Assembly (NCBI GenBank): GCA_003252075.1
Contig: QKDO01000052.1
Span: 1-45,353, forward strand
Direction: 5' to 3'
Origin: Nitrospirota bacterium
GTDB taxonomy: Bacteria; Nitrospirota; Thermodesulfovibrionia; Thermodesulfovibrionales; UBA6898
Length of the DNA: 45,353 nt
The notes below the pieces were generated by a model. The model was not told the DNA's origin and searched no databases. It was given only the letters and a program-made list of their open reading frames with translations. Positions 16,736 through 24,938 of this stretch are shown piece by piece. How positions within the stretch are numbered: position 1 is the first letter of the stretch; each line of letters opens with the position of its first letter. The position numbers and the translations under genes were made by a program.

Positions 16736-17209
16736 CTAAGTATGACAGAGTGACTCAAGAAACACCTGGAGGTCCTCCGGGCTGAGCAGGCGGTCAGGCG
16801 GGGAAACCGGCAAGCAGCATCCGGTGATGATCTTTTCCACAAGGCTTATGACAGCGAAGGAAATGATCTCATCCGGCAGTGAAGCGGGAGCATTCTCGAT
16901 ACGTAGAATCTCAGCGTACCAGGTGCCTGCCGCAGGTTTGATGCCTGAGCAGTCATTCCCTCGGATAGCACGGGGGGTCGCACCCTTCGAAAGCGCCAGG
17001 CTGCTCACACCATGCTTTACCCGCTGCAGCCCCCGTATGGCAGGGTTGGAACTCAGCCCGTGGAGTCCCCTGGTGATCAGGGTGAACCGCGTTATATTCA
17101 CTCCGGCACAAAAGATCAGGGCGTTCTTTTCCGCTTTCCTGTCCGGAAGCATAACGATGTAGAGAAAATCATTGCTATAACGAAGGCTCGGCATGGTTGA
17201 CCCTATCAT
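16736..17209 (-). CDS. Hypothetical protein, 157 aa
   Basis: I do not recognise this protein. It starts at ATG 17209, or at 17194 (fifth codon on), with no strong ribosome-binding site. It has no clear signal peptide; residues 10-50 look like alternating beta strands (FLYIVMLPDRK, LIFCAGVNITRFTLIT) and the C-terminal half like helices (ASLPDEIISFAVISLVEKII). Direction agrees with the neighbouring PilZ-like and phosphoglycerate-kinase genes. It could also be a non-coding gap, so confidence is moderate. Confidence 0.5.
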   Translation of the reverse strand: MIGSTMPSLRYSNDFLYIVMLPDRKAEKNALIFCAGVNITRFTLITRGLHGLSSNPAIRGLQRVKHGVSSLALSKGATPRAIRGNDCSGIKPAAGTWYAEILRIENAPASLPDEIISFAVISLVEKIITGCCLPVSPPDRLLSPEDLQVFLESLCHT

Positions 17210-17274
17210 AGGTAATGACAGGGCAAGAGCACAATAGGTAAGTGAGGCTGCAGCTCATGACCCGGAAAATGGGG

Positions 17275-18579
17275 TTACGACCTGCTTGCTTCAATAAGGG
17301 CCTGGACCGGCTTCAGACCGTAGGGGCTTGCCTGTTCTATGGCGGTCAGTACGGTACCCCCGCCCGTGAAGAAGTAGTAGTTGGCATTGTCCATGACCGA
17401 AAGGTACAGTCCGGGGCAGAGGTCCTTGAACTCCTGGAGCGTGTCTCCCCCCCCATACATCTTCATGGCAGAACCGTTCCTGTCTATGGTGTGGTCAAGT
17501 GCCTGCGAACCTGCGGTAAAATGGGGGGTAAATCCCATGACAGCGTTGACGAAGATTGTTTTTGCCGTGGCAATCGCATCTGCAACCGCACGGTCCTCGA
17601 ACGACGCCGGGTCAATATCGAGGATATATTCATAGGAGCTTCCCGGGGTGAAGTCCTGTACGGAGATGGTCCGGAATCCGCCCTCGACCCTGCTGTCCGG
17701 GTAGTCTGATTCCACGAGATGGGGAAGCTCGATGATCTTTTTCCGCTCCCTGTCCTTATCCACCAGTTCCCGGGCAAGCTGGATGTCTTCATCAAGCACA
17801 CCCTTGATGCGCACCTGGTATTTCGCACAGAGGTAGGTGTTATAGATGACACCGCCGAGAATGAGACGGTCAACCTTCTCATAGATCGCGTAGAGCGGCC
17901 GGATCTTGGTATCGTATTTAGAGCCTGCGACAACAGCCAGGAACGGCCGATCAGGGGTGAGCACCCGTGAGAGGTTCTTGATCTCCTGCTGCATGAGAAA
18001 CCCGGCATAGGACGGCAGATAACGGGTGATGTTATAGGTAGATGCATGCGGCTGCCATGACCCGAAGGCATCATTGACATAAATATCAGCCAGGCCGGCA
18101 AGCTGCAGGGCAAAATCTTCGGCCGCCTTTTCTTTCGACTCCTCACCCTGAAACCAGCGCATGTTCGGAAGATAGATGCCACCCAGCCGGCGCTCACGGA
18201 GTTCCCGGATGGCAAGGTTGATCGAAGTGTCAATGCCCGCGATCCCGCTGGCAGCGGCGACCGGAAATTTAGGTATATGGATTTTCGTATGCAGCTTCTG
18301 TTCAAGGTATTGCACGATCGGTTCAACCGCCTCCTCGGGCCTGCAGATGATAGCCCCGGTCTTCTTGTCCCGGGGCCTCCCCACATGGGTCATCATGATC
18401 GGCCTTCCGCCACGCTCGACGATATGGAACAAAGTGCCGATGGTCCTGTCTATTCGGAAGGGATCGCGGATCTCGCCCCGCTTGACCACATTGTGGTCGA
18501 AACGCACCAACACGATCTTTCCGTTCAGATCGGAGTCCTGTATCAGGGGAAGCCCCTGTTCTCTCAGTGGTTCGTTCAT
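17275..18579 (-). CDS. Divergent phosphoglycerate kinase homologue
   Basis: The 434-aa protein keeps the phosphoglycerate kinase layout: VRFDHN (Arg26), FRIDR (Arg42), THVGRPR (His65, Arg68), NMRWFQGEE (Arg141), VNDAFG (169-173), GSKYDTK (Lys221, Lys225), GGVIYNTY, and the C-terminal MYGGGDT and FTGGG loops of the nucleotide-binding domain. It is longer than the usual 390-400 aa. The segment after NDAFG reads SWQPHAST instead of the usual AHR-x-HAST, so one substrate-binding Arg is missing, and VRFDHNVV replaces VRxDxNVP. It may be a second, specialised enzyme with a changed substrate. No other glycolytic gene is nearby. Confidence 0.88.
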   Translation of the reverse strand: MNEPLREQGLPLIQDSDLNGKIVLVRFDHNVVKRGEIRDPFRIDRTIGTLFHIVERGGRPIMMTHVGRPRDKKTGAIICRPEEAVEPIVQYLEQKLHTKIHIPKFPVAAASGIAGIDTSINLAIRELRERRLGGIYLPNMRWFQGEESKEKAAEDFALQLAGLADIYVNDAFGSWQPHASTYNITRYLPSYAGFLMQQEIKNLSRVLTPDRPFLAVVAGSKYDTKIRPLYAIYEKVDRLILGGVIYNTYLCAKYQVRIKGVLDEDIQLARELVDKDRERKKIIELPHLVESDYPDSRVEGGFRTISVQDFTPGSSYEYILDIDPASFEDRAVADAIATAKTIFVNAVMGFTPHFTAGSQALDHTIDRNGSAMKMYGGGDTLQEFKDLCPGLYLSVMDNANYYFFTGGGTVLTAIEQASPYGLKPVQALIEASRS

Positions 18580-18864
18580 CTCCTATCCTCTGTTTCCCGG
18601 TGCAGCAGAGCTCTTTTGCATTACATCAGAGTGTACAGCATGGAAACCGGCTCGTCAACAGACAAACGGGAAGCGGCAGCCCCGGTCGGAGTGGACTGAG
18701 ATGTCTGCCGGATTGGTTCAGGAAAGGCCGTGTCGTGCGGCATCCCCGTGGTGATCAGGAGGACGGAATATTGTCCCGGCAGAAGTCCGGCAAAGACAGG
18801 TAAACTGCTGCCGGCAAAGCAGAGCAGACTGTCACAAACAACCTCCTGACACGGCGCTGCCCAG

Positions 18865-19413
18865 TTATCCCTGAGAGATCTCAACGGAAGTGACGATCTT
18901 GACCCCGGCATGCTCCATTTCCCGGAATGCCTTCTCCACATCTCCTTCATGCAGTCCTATTCCCGCGACCGCATCCCGAACGACATACGTACGGAAGCCA
19001 TTTTTCACCGAATCAAGCGCCGATTCCTTCACGCAGTATTCAATGGCGATTCCCGCAATATACAGCCTATCCACACTGAGGTCTTTCAGGTATCGTTCGA
19101 GGCTGATATTGGTGGCCTCGAAAGCGGAATAACCTTCGTCCTTGTCCCCGGTACCCTTGAGCGCCACCTGGTGAATGACGTCCTGCCGGAGGCCGGGATG
19201 CAGCTCAGCGCCCCAGCTACCCTGAATGCAATGCCTCGGCCACGAGCTAAAATGCGCAGTCCTATCCGGATGCCAGTCCTTTGAGGCCACGACGAGAGGG
19301 AAGGCATGCATAAGACTGTTTATCACGGGCACTACCGTATCTCCTTCGGGAGCTGGAAGCGCTCCGCCGGGACAAAAGTCATTTTGCAGATCTACGATCA
19401 GGAGTGCTTTCAT
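18865..19413 (-). CDS. pncA: Nicotinamidase
   Basis: The 182-aa isochorismatase-fold protein deamidates nicotinamide to nicotinate for NAD salvage. The triad is visible: Asp8 (IVDLQNDF), Lys86 (ALKGTGDKDEGYSAF) and Cys127 (EYCVKESALD). Asp46, His48 and His54 (KDWHPDRTAH) are the metal ligands of the family. The usual G-x-x-x-D-Y-C reads G-I-A-I-E-Y-C here. The gene overlaps the pncB stop by four bases (19410-19413), so both steps from nicotinamide to nicotinate mononucleotide are made together. Confidence 0.93.
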   Translation of the reverse strand: MKALLIVDLQNDFCPGGALPAPEGDTVVPVINSLMHAFPLVVASKDWHPDRTAHFSSWPRHCIQGSWGAELHPGLRQDVIHQVALKGTGDKDEGYSAFEATNISLERYLKDLSVDRLYIAGIAIEYCVKESALDSVKNGFRTYVVRDAVAGIGLHEGDVEKAFREMEHAGVKIVTSVEISQG

Positions 19414-20846
19414 CGTGTCTGCCCTCCTTCCCCGAACTTTCCCCTGATCGTATTGATGATGGCGGAGCGCTGATCCCTGAGTTTTCTGCTGATTCCGACC
19501 TTATACACGTGAGGGTTCTCAAATCGCTTGTGCTCGTCCGGAAGGGCGGAGAGTCGCTGCTGCGCATATTTTGCTATCTCACCGGGCGTTTTTTTCTCGA
19601 CGATGATCCTTCCTTTGTCCATAACTTTGCGATAGAGGGCTTCTTTCCTGAACGTTGCCACGGAACTGCTCTTGTCAGGACGGTGCGGGTGATAGATAAT
19701 ATCAATATCCGTCTCTCCCGAGAGGCAGATGCAGTCCGCGCGGAAATAGCCTTCAGCGTCGATGCAGCGGAATACTTCCTTGATGCCCGGGAGAATGATC
19801 TTTTCCGGCGTTTCGGATATCTTCAGCCGCGGCTTATTATCGCTCATCGAAAGCTTGTATACGCCGTCGAGCGCTGCATCGCTGCGGCCGGTGACGAGAC
19901 TGGTGCCGACGCCGAAGGCATCGATCGGCGCTTCCTGCGCCAAGAGGCTGCTGATGACATATTCATCGAGTTGATTTGAGGTCATGATTTTGACATACGG
20001 AAGGCCTGCAGCATCGAGCAGTGCCCGCGCCTTCTTCGTAAGGTAAGCAAGGTCCCCGCTGTCCAGTCGCACACCGAAGAGCCTTTCCCCACGGCGCTCC
20101 ATCTCCCGAGCGACAGTTATGGCGTTCGGGATACCGGATTTCAAGGTGTCATAAGTGTCCACCAGCAGAACACAGTGTTCCGGGAATGCCAAAGCAAAAT
20201 CCCTGAAAGCAGTCACTTCGTCGTCGTATGCCTGTATCCAGGAATGTGCCTGTGTCCCGGCAGAGGTGAGACCGAACATGAAAGCGCTGTAGACGTTCGA
20301 TGTGCTGTCTGCTCCGCCGATCACGGCTGCCCTGCTGGCGTGGATGCCGCCGAGACCCTGGGCCCTCCGCAGACCGAAATCTACGACCAACCGTGTGCCG
20401 GCCGCACGACGTATTCTGGAAGCCTTTGTCGCTATGAGCGATTCGAAATTCAGCATATTCAGAAGTACCGTCTCAATGAGCTGTGCCTCTATGATATTCC
20501 CTTCAACCCTGAGCAGAGGTTCATAAGAGAAGACAACTTCACCTTCTTCAGGTGCGTAGAGATCTCCCCTGAATCCGAACGACTCCAGATAGCTGACGAA
20601 TTCGGGCGCAAAGCCGAGGGATGACAGATAATCACGGTCCTCCTGATCGAATTTCAGGGCTTGGAGGATTTCCAGCAGATCCTGCAGTCCTGCGAAGATA
20701 ACATAGCCGCCATCAAAGGGGTTTTTTCTGAAAAAATAATCGAAACATGCGGGGGTATCCTTTTTATGATGCAGGAAGTAACCCTGCGCCATGGTCAGTT
20801 CATAATGGTCCGTATAAAGGCCTGTGTGCTTCTCCAGTACCGGCAT
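19410..20846 (-). CDS. pncB: Nicotinate phosphoribosyltransferase
   Basis: The 478-aa enzyme joins nicotinate and PRPP to nicotinate mononucleotide. It has the family N-terminus (LYTDHYELTMAQGYF), CFDYFFRKNPF, the conserved ATKASRIRRAAG and DFGLRRAQG with the phosphorylated-His neighbourhood, SNV, HSWIQAY, LVDTYDT, GVRLDSGDL, and GVGTSLVTG for phosphate binding. Length fits the class of about 480 aa. The stop codon overlaps the pncA start (ATGA), giving a two-gene NAD salvage operon. Confidence 0.95.
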   Translation of the reverse strand: MPVLEKHTGLYTDHYELTMAQGYFLHHKKDTPACFDYFFRKNPFDGGYVIFAGLQDLLEILQALKFDQEDRDYLSSLGFAPEFVSYLESFGFRGDLYAPEEGEVVFSYEPLLRVEGNIIEAQLIETVLLNMLNFESLIATKASRIRRAAGTRLVVDFGLRRAQGLGGIHASRAAVIGGADSTSNVYSAFMFGLTSAGTQAHSWIQAYDDEVTAFRDFALAFPEHCVLLVDTYDTLKSGIPNAITVAREMERRGERLFGVRLDSGDLAYLTKKARALLDAAGLPYVKIMTSNQLDEYVISSLLAQEAPIDAFGVGTSLVTGRSDAALDGVYKLSMSDNKPRLKISETPEKIILPGIKEVFRCIDAEGYFRADCICLSGETDIDIIYHPHRPDKSSSVATFRKEALYRKVMDKGRIIVEKKTPGEIAKYAQQRLSALPDEHKRFENPHVYKVGISRKLRDQRSAIINTIRGKFGEGGQTR

Positions 20847-21016
20847 ACCTGCACCTCCCCTCGTAATTCCAGTATATCAGGCGGACGCAGGATTATACAG
20901 TTTGAGCCTCAGCGGGAATCATGCGAAGCCGCGAAATGCCGGTCAACCGGGGGATATGCGATACAAGAGGCAAGATGGCTCTCTTCCTTGATGGCCGGAG
21001 TATATCACCGGCGCGT

Positions 21017-21253
21017 TCAGTCATCGAGGAGATAGGAAACTCCTCGTGAAGTGAGTTCAATGCCGTGAGATACGGTTATGGTCACGCACCCTTGAGCCTG
21101 AAGCTCTTCCATAGCCGCATCGAGACGAGCCGTGTGCGGCATGCCCCACTCCGCAGCTCTGCGCCGCAGCTCCGAGATGATCAGAACCGCGCCGGGTTCC
21201 ACAGATTTGTGTTCGAGATAGAGCGCCATGATCCGTTGAGCAGTCTCTGTCAT
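21017..21253 (-). CDS. Small winged-helix-like hypothetical protein
   Basis: The start at 21253 is chosen for CAGGAGAT just upstream; the frame opens at 21277. The 78-aa product begins MTETAQRIMALYLEHK and continues with helices (IISELRRRAAEWGM, ARLDAAMEELQAQG) and then a strand pair (CVTITVSHGIELTSRGVSYLL), an order that fits a small winged helix. No family is recognised. It could be a DNA-binding regulator of a neighbouring gene, an inference only. Confidence 0.65.
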   Translation of the reverse strand: MTETAQRIMALYLEHKSVEPGAVLIISELRRRAAEWGMPHTARLDAAMEELQAQGCVTITVSHGIELTSRGVSYLLDD

Positions 21254-21557
21254 AGTATCTCCTGGTAATTGCTTCAATATGCACCGCGAAGCGGTCTCAG
21301 GACTGTTCCAGCTTCGGGGAACGACCGCGTGATACAGGCTTTCGGTGCTGCCAGCACCATGATGAGGGTGCTGCAGATACGGTGATCGCCCCGGTCCTGA
21401 TCAGAGTTTATGGGATCGGGGTCTGATTGTCAAACAAGATGATCTGCGGAAAATACGCCGGAAGATTCGGGTACCGGAAGAATAAATTGACTCTGTCGCA
21501 GATAGCTGATAACATTTTCTGAGCGTCATAACGATGCCGATGATTCAAGGAGGAATG
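21254..21557. other. Intergenic stretch before the Lys-rich protein gene
   Basis: No gene is supported here. GGTGCTG-C-CAGCACC (21344-21358) is a perfect 7-bp dyad around one base, and GGTGCTG recurs at 21367-21373. A weaker hairpin ACCGC-GAA-GCGGT lies near 21282-21294. None is followed by a T tract, so they are not convincing terminators. Confidence 0.4.
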
Positions 21558-21731
21558 ATGGTAACGAAAAAGACCGTGAAGAAGGCAGTGAAAAAAGCCG
21601 TGAAAAAGGCAGTGAAGACAGAGAAGAAGATCGTGAAGAAGACGGTCAAGAAGGCAAAAGCGATCGAGAAGAAAGTGGCCAAGAAGATCGCTTCTACTGT
21701 GAAGGCGGCAAAAAAGAAGGTTTCCGGATAA
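21558..21731 (+). CDS. Lys-rich histone H1-like protein
   Basis: A consensus AAGGAGG (21547-21553) precedes two adjacent ATGs; I take 21558, giving 57 aa (MVTKKTVKKAVKK...). About half the residues are Lys and the rest mostly Ala and Val, with repeated KKAVKK/KKTVKK units like the tails of bacterial H1-like proteins. Such proteins coat DNA and compact the nucleoid. There is no globular domain. The low-complexity composition makes database matches unreliable, but the strong ribosome-binding site and repeat pattern support a real gene. Confidence 0.8.
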   Translation: MVTKKTVKKAVKKAVKKAVKTEKKIVKKTVKKAKAIEKKVAKKIASTVKAAKKKVSG

Positions 21732-21886
21732 CACGGTCGTCTTCCGTGCCCGGATAACGCAGCAACCTGCCGGGCCGCGAGGGTAATTCGCCAGGTATTT
21801 CAGCCCGGCCGCTTCAATCCTGTTCATACCACATTTTCCCGGGTAAACAGAAGAGAGACAGTTCCCTCGTGGCATAACATCAGTTA

Positions 21887-21925
21887 TCCCACGTGGGAAT
21901 TTGCATAGATTTGCCGAGATATAAT
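21887..21925 (+). promoter_or_regulatory. Palindrome and promoter before the citrate synthase gene
   Basis: TCCCACGTGGGA (21887-21898) is a perfect 12-bp palindrome. A similar TCCCTCGTGG occurs 24 bp before it. A consensus -10, TATAAT (21920-21925), follows; the -35 is poor, either TTGCAT at 21901 with a 13-bp spacer or GGAATT at 21896 with 18 bp, so an activator binding the palindrome is as likely as a repressor. The start codon is at 21965 with AAGGGG before it. Confidence 0.6.
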
Positions 21926-21964
21926 TAAATAGAAACTTAATAAATCCGGAAGGGGTAGCGCAAT

Positions 21965-23311
21965 ATGGAAGCAACACTGAAAAAAGTCCAGAAACTTGCC
22001 TTGCTGCATGACAAGGTCGATCCTCGTATTGTCAAGGAGAGGAATATCAAACTTGGCCTCAGAAACGCAGACGGTACGGGAGTGGTCATTGGCATCACAA
22101 GCAAGGGACAGGTCATCGGCTATGAAAAGATCGCCCACGGTGACGGCACGGAAGTAGTGAATCCTGTCCCGGGGAAGCTGTTCTATTGCGGCTATGACGT
22201 TGAAGATCTTGTCCGGGAAAAAGAGAAGGACGGCCGGTTCGGGTTCGAGGAAACGGTTTATCTGCTGCTAACGGGCGAACTGCCCACGAAAAACGATCTG
22301 AAGTCATTCAGTCAGCTTCTCGGGAAGCGGCGCGCGCTTCCCGAAGAAATGAACCAGATTATCAGGAACAGGCCGTGTCACGATGACCAGATGGGCTCTT
22401 TGCACACCATCGTATCGGCTATGCATCTGTTCGACCGGAACCCGAATTCCACTGACCTGAACGATGTGACGCGACAGTGTATCGATCTCATAGCCAAATT
22501 CCCGACGATCATCGCCTATAACTACCTGACCGCGACAAAGGAAAAGAAGGCCAGGCACAAGTTCCGGGATCCGGATCCGAACATGAGCATCGCAGAGAAC
22601 TTTCTCTACCTCCTGACCGGAGAGACCCCGGACCGGGCGACCGCCGAGCTCTTTGATACCATGCTGATATTTCATGCTGAACATGGGGGAGGGAACAATT
22701 CCACCTTCGCAACGCGCTGCGTTTCCTCTTCCGGGGCCAATACCTACATGGCACTCTGCGCGGGGATCGGCTCGCTTTCAGGCCACCTGCACGGAGGTGC
22801 GAACGAGGCGGTTGTCAGGATGATGAACGACATAAAGCAGAAGGTCAAACAGTGGGACAGCGACAAAGAAGTGGAGGCATATCTTGAACTGATCCTCGAC
22901 AAGAAGACGGGGGATAAGAAAGGGAAGGTCTACGGCATGGGCCACGCCGTGTATACGGTATCTGATCCCCGGGCAGTTTTCCTGGAAAAGCGCGCAGGAG
23001 AGCTCGCGAAGGCCGCTGACCGCGAGAAGGAGTTCGAACTCTACAAGCGGATCGCAAGAGTAGCACCGAGTCTTGTCAGGGGGAAGAAAGGAAAGGTGGT
23101 CTGTACCAATGTTGACTTCTATTCGGGTTTCGTCTATCAGTGCATGGGGATACCCATGGAGCTTTTCACCCCGATATTCGCCATGGCCAGGGTTGCCGGC
23201 TGGTGCGCCCACAGGATCGAAGAGATTGTCCAGGGGAAGATCATTCGTCCTTCCTATGTCACATCACTGAAGGGCAAGAAGAGCATTATTCCTCTTGCGA
23301 AGCGCGGATAA
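21965..23311 (+). CDS. gltA: Citrate synthase
   Basis: The 448-aa protein has the citrate-synthase fold: an N-terminal extension of about 60 residues, the FHAEHGGGNNSTF segment, the SGHLHGGANE loop with the oxaloacetate-binding His, GMGHAVYTVSDPRA, and NVDFYSGFVY near the catalytic Asp. It condenses acetyl-CoA and oxaloacetate to citrate in the TCA cycle. A 2-methylcitrate synthase role is possible but no prp genes are present. The gene stands alone, ends at a hairpin (23329-23349), and its own promoter carries a palindrome. Confidence 0.92.
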   Translation: MEATLKKVQKLALLHDKVDPRIVKERNIKLGLRNADGTGVVIGITSKGQVIGYEKIAHGDGTEVVNPVPGKLFYCGYDVEDLVREKEKDGRFGFEETVYLLLTGELPTKNDLKSFSQLLGKRRALPEEMNQIIRNRPCHDDQMGSLHTIVSAMHLFDRNPNSTDLNDVTRQCIDLIAKFPTIIAYNYLTATKEKKARHKFRDPDPNMSIAENFLYLLTGETPDRATAELFDTMLIFHAEHGGGNNSTFATRCVSSSGANTYMALCAGIGSLSGHLHGGANEAVVRMMNDIKQKVKQWDSDKEVEAYLELILDKKTGDKKGKVYGMGHAVYTVSDPRAVFLEKRAGELAKAADREKEFELYKRIARVAPSLVRGKKGKVVCTNVDFYSGFVYQCMGIPMELFTPIFAMARVAGWCAHRIEEIVQGKIIRPSYVTSLKGKKSIIPLAKRG

Positions 23312-23328
23312 CCCTGTTTCCGGCAGTT

Positions 23329-23349
23329 CCCCGGCCCGATAAGCCGGGG
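23329..23349. terminator. GC-rich hairpin between convergent genes
   Basis: CCCCGGC, loop CCGATAA, GCCGGGG (7-bp perfect stem) lies between the convergent citrate synthase and GIY-YIG genes. No T tract follows on either strand, so it may be a weak or Rho-aided terminator, or protect mRNA ends. Confidence 0.5.
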
Positions 23350-23355
23350 GACTGC

Positions 23356-23634
23356 TCACGTCAGCTGATCGTCAGCAAGACCCAGAAATCCCATTTTTTT
23401 CTTCCGGGAGAGTTTCTTTATCAGGTGCTCAAGACTCCTTGCCTCTCTGCCGGAACTGCAGGGTATGGTCCGGATCAGGGTAAACGGCAGGCGTGAACGC
23501 ACAAATCTGCTGCCTGTCCCCTGCTCATGTTCCTTCAGCCTTTTCCCGATATCGTTGGTGATGCCGGTATAAAGATGCGTGCTGCGGCAGAGCAGGATAT
23601 AGACACACCACCTTTTGCCTGCAGGATCGCTCAT
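23356..23634 (-). CDS. GIY-YIG domain protein (YhbQ/UPF0213 type)
   Basis: The 92-aa protein is a minimal GIY-YIG nuclease fold. The first motif reads VYILLCRSTHLYTGIT (GIY as VYI, YIG as YTG), followed by a helix with RLKEHEQG and the basic EARSLEHLIKKLSRKKK. Stand-alone members of this group are small cytoplasmic proteins with weak DNA-related activity and no settled role. It is convergent with citrate synthase and stands alone. Confidence 0.88.
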   Translation of the reverse strand: MSDPAGKRWCVYILLCRSTHLYTGITNDIGKRLKEHEQGTGSRFVRSRLPFTLIRTIPCSSGREARSLEHLIKKLSRKKKMGFLGLADDQLT

Positions 23635-23720
23635 GCAGGGCTATGCATCACGACAAAACAAAACGTTACAAAGACCGGTCCAGTGCCCTGCCTCAGCTGT
23701 AAAGAAAAGATGCGCAGCGG

Positions 23721-24269
23721 TCAGGCCGCAGCTCCCTTTAGTGCTGCCTGCAGTCCCTTGCTGTACTCCGTCGTGACCGTCGTGACTCTTCCAGCGAGCT
23801 CCCGGTCGAGCATCATCAGGCCGTTGGGATCGTCCCTGATGATGACGAGCTGAGAGATAATCTCATTGTCGTTGCTCTCTTCCTCGACCTGCTCGGTGAC
23901 ATACCACTGAAGGAATATCTGGCTGGCATGGTCTTTTTCGGCTATGGCCAGTTCCATAAGATCATTGATGGACCGTGTGATGAACTGCTCATGTTCGAGC
24001 GTCTTGGTATACATCTCCAGGGGAGATAGGAATGTCGACGGCGGCTGCTGCAATGCTTTCAACACTGCCTTGCCGCCCTGGAGGTTGATGTACTCATAGA
24101 TCTTCATGGCATGGAACATCTCTTCGTGATACTGGACCATAAACCAATTGGCAAAGCCCTTGAGTCCTTTGTTCGCGCAATGGGATGACATGGCCATATA
24201 GAGATAAGCAGAATACATTTCGCGGTTCATCTGTTCGTTCAGTGCGTCTTCCATCTTCTGTGCAAGCAT
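23721..24269 (-). CDS. ftnA: Ferritin (FtnA-type, non-haem)
   Basis: I choose ATG 24269 (AAAGGGG upstream); the frame opens at 24299. The 182-aa protein matches bacterial ferritin: Glu17 (REMYSAYLY), Tyr24, Glu50 and His53 (YHEEMFH), then Glu in LEHEQF and Gln/Glu in LQWYVTEQVEEE, forming the di-iron ferroxidase site and a third iron site. The numbering of Glu17, Tyr24, Glu50 and His53 agrees with E. coli FtnA. It stores iron as a 24-mer. The C-terminus is about 15 residues longer than usual. A divergent small Cys-rich gene starts 70 bp away. Confidence 0.93.
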   Translation of the reverse strand: MLAQKMEDALNEQMNREMYSAYLYMAMSSHCANKGLKGFANWFMVQYHEEMFHAMKIYEYINLQGGKAVLKALQQPPSTFLSPLEMYTKTLEHEQFITRSINDLMELAIAEKDHASQIFLQWYVTEQVEEESNDNEIISQLVIIRDDPNGLMMLDRELAGRVTTVTTEYSKGLQAALKGAAA

Positions 24270-24298
24270 GTAGTACCCCTTTCCGTGACGATTTTTCA

Positions 24299-24305
24299 TA
24301 TAATA
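24299..24305. promoter_or_regulatory. Overlapping divergent -10 boxes between ferritin and Cys-rich genes
   Basis: On the plus strand TATAAT lies at 24299-24304; on the minus strand TATTAT (24305 to 24300) is preceded by TGG as an extended -10. The two would drive the genes at 24342 (plus) and 24269 (minus) from one spot, so only one polymerase could be bound at a time. Neither direction has a clear -35. Confidence 0.4.
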
Positions 24306-24341
24306 CCATGAAAGCTAAATCGCGGACATGAGGAGGGCGCC

Positions 24342-24533
24342 ATGAGCAAAGAACGAGAACACCCGTGCAAAGGCGGGGATGACTGCTCCAGTGAAGCACA
24401 CCTCTGCAAGATAGCAAAGCGGGAGGACCCGGATGTGATCAGGCAGCTTGTGCGGGATGCCAGGTTTTTTTGCAGAAAATGCGGCCGGGCCGCCCATGAA
24501 GAGATGAACCTATGCAGACCGGCGAAGATCTGA
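24342..24533 (+). CDS. Small Cys-rich protein
   Basis: This 63-aa protein has a strong GAGGAGG ribosome-binding site. Its cysteines, at 9, 15, 22, 44, 47 and 58, include a FFCRKCGRAA zinc-ribbon-like C-x-x-C and an early C-x5-C. There is no signal peptide, so it is cytoplasmic. I recall similar unnamed proteins in related bacteria. It may bind zinc or iron; the divergent ferritin gene makes a metal-related job attractive but unproven. Confidence 0.75.
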   Translation: MSKEREHPCKGGDDCSSEAHLCKIAKREDPDVIRQLVRDARFFCRKCGRAAHEEMNLCRPAKI

Positions 24534-24938
24534 TCGACGGACTAAGGTTGCGAATGCCCTCAGACGCTCCGTGTTTGCACGGACACGCCCACCCTTGGAA
24601 TAGTCCTGCTGCACTCACGGCACTATAGCAACAACGCGGCCGCACGTTCCTTTGACAGCACATGTATGACAGCTGCGTCCTTGACACCTTCGGTGGATAA
24701 GGTGTAAAAATATACATGGATAGGATAACCATCTTCCTCATGATCAACTCCGGCCGCTCCCTGCGGTATTGGGGTTTTGACGTTTCTCCTCCTTCAAGCC
24801 CGCGTTAACGCTTCATATTATCTTGTAACTCACTGTTTTTTCATATCATTTTTCTGCTGCCGCTCTTTTTCGGCCCGGACGCGGCAATTTGCCCTGTCTA
24901 CCCGGATTGCAGCGGAAAAAAGAAAGGGGTGATCTATC
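24534..24938. other. Intergenic stretch with inverted repeats
   Basis: No gene is supported in these 405 bases. GGACTA (24539-24544) could pair with TAGTCC (24601-24606), enclosing a perfect hairpin TCCGTG-TTTG-CACGGA (24568-24583). Further on, a TTGACA (24681-24686) overlaps the inverted repeat ACACCTT (24684-24690) / AAGGTGT (24699-24705). The FKBP gene starts 234 bp later. A structured RNA or regulated promoter is possible; the evidence is thin. Confidence 0.4.

Noticed and set aside
17484-18386. 300-aa minus-strand frame
   Set aside because: It is an alternative frame inside the phosphoglycerate kinase gene, with low-complexity Ser/Arg content.
18580-18864. Gap between the phosphoglycerate kinase and pncA genes
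   Set aside because: I looked for a small RNA, promoter or remnant gene and saw nothing convincing.
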